A stretch of DNA of 9,193 nt from an uncultured Limnohabitans sp. (GTDB lineage: Bacteria > Pseudomonadota > Gammaproteobacteria > Burkholderiales > Burkholderiaceae_C): positions 1-9,193 of the forward strand of contig NZ_CALBEX010000294.1 of NCBI RefSeq assembly GCF_937889215.1, given 5' to 3'. This document shows, in pieces, positions 5,786-9,193 of the stretch; the stretch's first letter is position 1; the number at the start of each line of letters is the position of its first letter. Position numbers and translations under genes: made by a program. A model generated the notes under the pieces. It was not told the origin of the DNA. It did not search any database and was given only the letters and a program-made list of their open reading frames with translations.

Positions 5786-6949
5786 TCAAGCCCGGCGGCG
5801 TGCGCCTGAAACCGGACTTTGGTGTGGCGCTGGAGTTTGTGCGCCTTGGTGGATTTCAGCGGCATCGCCTCCAGCCCGGCGGCCGGGCTGGCCAAGCGCG
5901 TGGCGCGGAGTCTGCTCAAACCCCGACACCTGGGGCAACATGGCCTGCAGCACCGACTGCACCTGGAGCAAGCGGGGATCGTCTGGGTGCGCGTCATCGG
6001 TGGTGTCGTTGATGCAAAAGAAATCCAGCGCGCCAAACTCGGCCGCCAATGCCTGCAGCTGCGCTTGCTGATCGGCATCCCCGGTGGACACATGGCGGTG
6101 GCGATAAGTGCGCAGCTGCGCCAACCCCTGCGTCAGCGCCCAGCGCAGCACGAAATCCGACACGATGGTCGGCTTGTCCCAGCTGCGAAACACCGTCGAG
6201 CGCACCCCTGCAAACAACTCGGGGGCAATGCCCTCCAGCGCCTGCAAAATTGAGCGACGCATGGGCCGGGGCGAATGGGCGAAGGTGCGAAAAGTACTGG
6301 CGTACAAGGGGTCTCGCGCTCTGAGCCACTCGATCGACAAGCGACACGCGTTCTCCAGCGAGGTCGCGTCCATGCGCATGGCTTCGTCTGTCACCTCGGG
6401 CTCGTCCGACCAAGTCAGGTAAAAACCCTCGGGCGTGAACCAATCGGCAGGGTTCAGCGGTGCGCCCAGAAACACATCGTCGTTGAAATAAAAATAGCGT
6501 TCAGACAAACCCGGAATGTGGTGAATCCACGATTCAATGTGGCCCGAATCGAAGGTGGGCAAAACAGCTTCGGGCATCAGCTCGCGGTGGTCCACCAACG
6601 TCAGGCGGTCCGAGGGGCGCAGCCAGTCCGGGGCCTGCGCATCGGTCACGATGTAAACATGGCCGTGCTGCGGGAAAAATTTCTCCAGCGCCCGCAGGCT
6701 GTAGCGCAGCTCGTGGTTGTCCCGAAACCGGCCCTCTACATTGCTGTAACGCGCCATGGCGGCACTGGAGTCGCGTGGCAACTGCGCCAAAGCCGCTTGG
6801 CGCTTGGCCTGCCAACTCGAATCGTTGCCATCCACCCACAGGTACACCACATCGATCGGGGTGTCCGGCACTTGGGGCAGGCCTGGGTTCGCTGAGGCTG
6901 CAGGCACCTGGGCGGCGGTGCTGGGGGTGGAAGAACTGGAATTTTTCAA
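5786..6949 (-). CDS. Stealth-family sugar-phosphate transferase (capsule/exopolysaccharide type)
   Basis: Stealth proteins are sugar-1-phosphate transferases that build phosphodiester-linked surface polysaccharides, related to bacterial CpsY/SacB and the eukaryotic GlcNAc-phosphotransferase. The four conserved regions are present in order: CR1 PIDVVYLWVDGND (31-43); CR2 from RFRDNHELRYSLRALEKFFP (74-93) through HVYIVTD to LVDHREL (118-124); CR3 from PTFDSGHIESWIHHIPGLSE (131-150) through RYFYFNDDVFLG; CR4 FFCINDTTDD to SGFE (310-345). The only upstream start in frame is a TTG at 6949, with no Shine-Dalgarno; GTG codons at residues 15 and 27 are alternatives. Residues 346-387 are Arg/Gly/Gln-rich with poor G/C third positions and probably arise from a frameshift (see findings). 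No capsule genes lie beside it, so it is an orphan here. The family call is firm; the ends are not. Confidence 0.88.
   Translation of the reverse strand: MKNSSSSTPSTAAQVPAASANPGLPQVPDTPIDVVYLWVDGNDSSWQAKRQAALAQLPRDSSAAMARYSNVEGRFRDNHELRYSLRALEKFFPQHGHVYIVTDAQAPDWLRPSDRLTLVDHRELMPEAVLPTFDSGHIESWIHHIPGLSERYFYFNDDVFLGAPLNPADWFTPEGFYLTWSDEPEVTDEAMRMDATSLENACRLSIEWLRARDPLYASTFRTFAHSPRPMRRSILQALEGIAPELFAGVRSTVFRSWDKPTIVSDFVLRWALTQGLAQLRTYRHRHVSTGDADQQAQLQALAAEFGALDFFCINDTTDDAHPDDPRLLQVQSVLQAMLPQVSGFEQTPRHALGQPGRRAGGDAAEIHQGAQTPAPHQSPVSGARRRA
5871..5891. repeat. Perfect 9-bp GC-rich inverted repeat in the 3' part of the Stealth ORF
   Basis: CCAGCCCGG (5871-5879) and CCGGGCTGG (5883-5891) pair perfectly around a 3-base loop. 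It is a very stable hairpin for a coding region and lies where the Stealth frame stops looking coding. It is not followed by a T tract in either direction, so it is unlikely to be an intrinsic terminator. Confidence 0.7.
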
Positions 6950-6972
6950 GCGGACAGTTTATCAGCGCGCTT

Positions 6973-7012
6973 GGGGGGTATTTCAATACCCACCCCCGTG
7001 TGCGGCACACGG
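6973..7012 (-). promoter_or_regulatory. Two tandem hairpins in the leader of the Stealth gene
   Basis: Two inverted repeats lie side by side 24-63 bases upstream of the TTG start. The inner one is GGGTATT (minus strand) paired with AATACCC around 2 bases (6976-6991), extendable after one mismatch to 6973-6994. The outer one is CCGTGTG and CACACGG around a 3-base loop (6996-7012). They could be operator sites or RNA stems controlling translation from the poor TTG start. Which transcript carries them is not known. Confidence 0.45.
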
Positions 7013-7094
7013 CAACCCACTCGGCCCATCGGTGGTTTCAGCCAGCGTGTCAAGCCACTGAAACACAGAATCACGCAATTGAAAACTTAAATAT

Positions 7095-7135
7095 CTTTTG
7101 TGAGTTTTTTATAAATATTTAGTAAAAAATAAAAG
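7095..7135. repeat. AT-rich imperfect inverted repeat in the divergent Stealth/bufferin gap
   Basis: The stretch from about 7079 to 7150 is strikingly AT-rich in a GC-rich neighbourhood. Nested arms are seen: CTTTT (7095-7099) with AAAAG (7131-7135), TTTTTTA (7105-7111) with TAAAAAA (7123-7129), and a central palindrome TAAATATTTA (7112-7121). It lies just upstream of the candidate ECF promoter. Possible roles are an UP-like element, a site for a nucleoid protein or a bent-DNA element. No gene is seen here. Confidence 0.5.
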
Positions 7136-7156
7136 ACTAAAAATTTAAAGGGCTCT

Positions 7157-7182
7157 GTAACTTTCCCAGATGACGCGGCGAA
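7157..7182 (+). promoter_or_regulatory. Candidate ECF sigma (sigma-F type) promoter of the bufferin operon
   Basis: GTAACT (7157-7162), a 16-base spacer, and CGAA (7179-7182) fit the GTAACC-N16-CGAA motif that I recall for ECF sigma-F promoters of metal-stress genes in Caulobacter, whose regulon includes a bufferin operon. The -35 differs at one base. Transcription would start near 7189, leaving a leader of about 67 bases before the bufA ATG at 7256, and would exclude an upstream in-frame ATG at 7187. No sigma factor or anti-sigma gene lies within the window. Confidence 0.55.
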
Positions 7183-7191
7183 TTGAATGAA

Positions 7192-7223
7192 TGACGGCGA
7201 GAACATCCCACATACCGCCGTTA
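7192..7223 (+). promoter_or_regulatory. Stem-loop in the bufferin mRNA leader
   Basis: TGACGGCG (7192-7199) and CGCCGTTA (7216-7223) form an 8-bp stem with one G-U pair and a 16-base loop. It would lie at the very 5' end of the transcript if the ECF promoter is right, so it may stabilise the mRNA. It matches no riboswitch class I know. Confidence 0.35.
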
Positions 7224-7255
7224 CCTTTCCAATCATTTCTTTCAGAAAGCTTCTT

Positions 7256-7534
7256 ATGAAAACCACTTCCGGCACTTCCTTGGCCATGGCCGCAGCCCTT
7301 TTGGCTTTGTCCGCCAGCGCTTTTGCAGCAGACGCCCCCAAGGGCTCCTCGGGCAAAGCCGTCGGCGCCAACGACACCGTGCATTGCTACAACGTGCACG
7401 ACTGCAAAGGCAACAGCGACTGCAAAACCACCGACCACAGCTGCAAAGGCCAAAACGGCTGCAAAGGCCAAGGCTTCAAAGCCATGAAAGCAGCCCAATG
7501 CTTGGCCTCCAAAGGCACCATCGGCGATCTGTGA
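7256..7534 (+). CDS. bufA2: Bufferin-type periplasmic metallophore precursor (BufA, probably BufA2 family)
   Basis: A 92-aa exported cysteine-rich peptide precursor. Residues 1-24 form a clear Sec signal peptide (basic MKTT start, hydrophobic AMAAALLALSASAFA, AXA cleavage before ADAP). The mature part has six cysteines: C44, C50, C56, C63, C69 and C82, in an internal repeat of DCKGNSDCK and SCKGQNGCKGQGF. Characterised bufferins are periplasmic copper-buffering RiPPs whose core cysteines are converted to thiooxazoles by an MNIO (DUF692) enzyme, and such a gene overlaps this one by four bases (GTGA). The KG-rich CKG pattern differs from the DUF2282 BufA1 type as I remember it, so BufA2 is my best subtype guess. 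The start was set at ATG 7256 because it gives the signal peptide; an ATG at 7187 in the same frame would add a non-signal leader. The Shine-Dalgarno is weak (AGAAAG). Confidence 0.85.
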   Translation: MKTTSGTSLAMAAALLALSASAFAADAPKGSSGKAVGANDTVHCYNVHDCKGNSDCKTTDHSCKGQNGCKGQGFKAMKAAQCLASKGTIGDL

Positions 7535-9193
7535 TCACTGTGCCTTCACTTTGTGAAGCAAGCCCGGGCTTCGGCTTGGGTTTGCGCACGCCGCACTACC
7601 CGGACTTTCAACGCCAGCGCCAGCCGGTGGATTGGTTGGAGGTTTTCACCGAAAATTTTTTGGTCCGGGGTGGGCGTCCCCTGAAAATGCTCGACCTCAT
7701 CCGCCGCGATTACCCCGTGGCCATGCATGGCGTAGCGATGTCGCTGGGCAGTGCCGATGGTCTGGATCTGAACTATCTGCAAAAAGTCAAACAACTCACC
7801 GATCGGGTCCAACCCTTGTGGGTGTCAGACCATTTGTGCTGGAGCGGTGTGGGCGGCACCGTGTTGCACGATCTCAACCCTTTGCCCTACACAGAAGAGG
7901 CGGCACGGCGCTTGATCGCGCACATCAGCCAAGCGCAAGACGTTTTGCAGCGCCGCTTGGTGGTGGAAAACGTGTCCAGCTATGTCAGCTTTGGTCACAG
8001 CAGCGCCAGCGAGTGGGAGTTTTTGAGCCATGTGGCCAACCAAGCCGATTGCCTGCTGCTGGTAGACATCAACAATATCTATGTGTCATCGGTCAACCAT
8101 GGTTTTGACCCGCTGGCTTACTTGCATGCCTTGCCCTCGCATCGGGTGCAACAAATGCATTTGGCCGGACACAGCCGCTATCCAACGCACATCATCGACA
8201 CCCACGACCATCCGGTGTGCAAGGAGGTCTGGAATTTGTACGCGGCCGCCTGCAGCCGTTTTGGCGCGGTGGCCACCATGGTCGAACGCGACGACCAGAT
8301 CCCGCCCCTGCCCGAATTGCTGGCCGAATTGGACATGGCGCGCGCCATCGCCAAAACCCACGCGAACACAAACACGGACGAATCACCACGCATCGTCGCT
8401 CTTGGCGATGCGGTGCATGAATTGCCGGCCCAAGGCCCCGCTTTGCTGGCGCTGCAAAACGACTGGATGGCTTGCGTGTTGCAAGATCCGCAGCCCGGTG
8501 ACGCGCCCAAGCGATTGGCCTTGGCACAAAGCGTGAGCGACACGCCCGCACGGCGCTTTGAGATTTACCACCGCGCCTACCGCCTGCGTTTGTGCGAGGT
8601 TTTGCGCGACAGCTTTGCCAAAACCTGTGCCTACATGGGCAGCGATTTGTTCGACGAGCACGCCAGTGTGTTTGCCGTGCAGCAAGCACCCGTCGAGCGC
8701 AATTTGGGGCGCTATGGCGCAGCCTTGCCTGCTTTTTTTAGACAGATTTATCCTGACAACCCTGAGCTGCACGAGTTGGCCCAACTCGATTGGGATTTGC
8801 GCAGCCGCTTTGATGGCGCGGACGCCCCAGCCCTGACCCTCGAGGCACTGGTGCCCGATGACCAAGGGGATATCCCTTGCTTGCGCATCAGCTCACCCCT
8901 GCACCCCAGTGTGGTGTTGCGCGAGAGCCGCACCAATGTGCTCAAAATATGGCACGCCATAGACGACGATGTCGAAGTGCCCGATGTGCAGCACTTGGAG
9001 GTCGGCTCAGGCTTGGTGGTTTGGCGCTGGGATTTACAGCCGCACTTCATGGGCCTGGACGCGGCCCAATACCGTTTTTTGCAAGCGCTGGGTGCGCGTG
9101 CGTCCATCCAAGACGTGAGCGCGCATTTTGCCGACACCGAGTTCTTGCCCACCCCCGAGATGCTTGGCTCATGGCTGCAAAGCTGGTTGTCGC
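7531..9193 (+). CDS. bufB: BufB-BufC fusion: DUF692 MNIO-type maturase joined to a DUF2063-type partner domain; 3' end outside window
   Basis: One uninterrupted frame of 554 visible codons carries two domains usually encoded separately. Residues about 10-270 are a DUF692 multinuclear non-heme iron oxidative enzyme (TIM-barrel, xylose-isomerase-like), with the expected polar and histidine motifs: TENF (E41), MHG (H66), SDHLCWS (D100, H101), VENVSSY (E146, N147), DINNIYV (D179), MHLAGH (H210, H214), IDTHDHP (D223, H225) and VERDD (E252, D254). A polar linker (about 275-303) leads to a BufC/HvfC-like region from 304: a DUF2063 domain with RFEIYHRAYR (342-351), NLGRYGAALPAFF (391-403) and ELAQLDWDLR, then a second module to the edge. 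BufB oxidises cysteines of the bufferin precursor; BufC is thought to present the substrate. The GTG at 7531 overlaps the bufA stop; GTG 7540 is an alternative. The stop lies beyond the window, probably close by. Confidence 0.9.
   Translation, partial: MITVPSLCEASPGFGLGLRTPHYPDFQRQRQPVDWLEVFTENFLVRGGRPLKMLDLIRRDYPVAMHGVAMSLGSADGLDLNYLQKVKQLTDRVQPLWVSDHLCWSGVGGTVLHDLNPLPYTEEAARRLIAHISQAQDVLQRRLVVENVSSYVSFGHSSASEWEFLSHVANQADCLLLVDINNIYVSSVNHGFDPLAYLHALPSHRVQQMHLAGHSRYPTHIIDTHDHPVCKEVWNLYAAACSRFGAVATMVERDDQIPPLPELLAELDMARAIAKTHANTNTDESPRIVALGDAVHELPAQGPALLALQNDWMACVLQDPQPGDAPKRLALAQSVSDTPARRFEIYHRAYRLRLCEVLRDSFAKTCAYMGSDLFDEHASVFAVQQAPVERNLGRYGAALPAFFRQIYPDNPELHELAQLDWDLRSRFDGADAPALTLEALVPDDQGDIPCLRISSPLHPSVVLRESRTNVLKIWHAIDDDVEVPDVQHLEVGSGLVVWRWDLQPHFMGLDAAQYRFLQALGARASIQDVSAHFADTEFLPTPEMLGSWLQSWLS

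Noticed and set aside
7048..7053. Minus-strand TTGACA as a -35 box of the Stealth promoter
   Set aside because: The hexamer is perfect, but no acceptable -10 appears at 16-18 bases (GATGGG at 17).
7187..7255. Upstream in-frame ATG at 7187 as the bufA start
   Set aside because: It would place 23 residues before the signal peptide and lies upstream of the predicted transcription start; ATG 7256 gives a standard signal peptide.

Overview
The window looks like chromosomal DNA from a GC-rich betaproteobacterium, most likely Burkholderiales/Comamonadaceae. This rests on codon use (strong G/C third positions, frequent TTG Leu), on the gene families present, and on my recollection of similar Grx-like, DUF2805 and bufferin genes in that group. 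No tRNA, rRNA, CRISPR array, transposase or integrase was seen.

Layout, left to right. (1) Positions 1-3116, minus strand, hold most of recC, the RecC subunit of the RecBCD helicase-nuclease; its 3' end lies beyond the left edge. Its upstream gap carries a perfect DnaA box inside an inverted repeat. (2) A minus-strand pair, 4104 to 3377, encodes a glutaredoxin-fold protein with no cysteine at all and a 117-aa protein I do not recognise. (3) Divergent from these is a flavin-reductase-family gene at 4192-4827. (4) A plus-strand pair follows: a small two-helix membrane protein interrupted by an in-frame TGA (5024-5386), and a DUF2805/TIGR03643 protein (5388-5732). (5) Converging on them is a minus-strand Stealth-type sugar-phosphate transferase (5786-6949), apparently frameshifted at its 3' end next to a strong hairpin and preceded by two tandem hairpins. 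(6) The right end is a bufferin operon on the plus strand: a secreted six-cysteine BufA-type precursor (7256-7534) overlapping one long ORF (7531 to the right edge). That ORF joins a DUF692/MNIO maturase (BufB) to a DUF2063-type partner domain (BufC). The intergenic stretch 6950-7255 (306 bases) contains no gene; it holds the Stealth leader hairpins, an AT-rich inverted repeat, and a GTAACT-N16-CGAA element that matches the ECF sigma-F promoter motif I recall for Caulobacter metal-stress genes.

The most notable system is the bufferin operon. The exported Cys-rich peptide would be oxidatively modified by the iron-dependent BufB domain, with substrate presented by the covalently attached BufC domain, giving a periplasmic metal (probably copper) buffer induced through an ECF sigma factor. 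The rest looks like housekeeping or accessory genes with several individual oddities: the missing active-site cysteines, the premature TGA, and the frameshifted Stealth tail.
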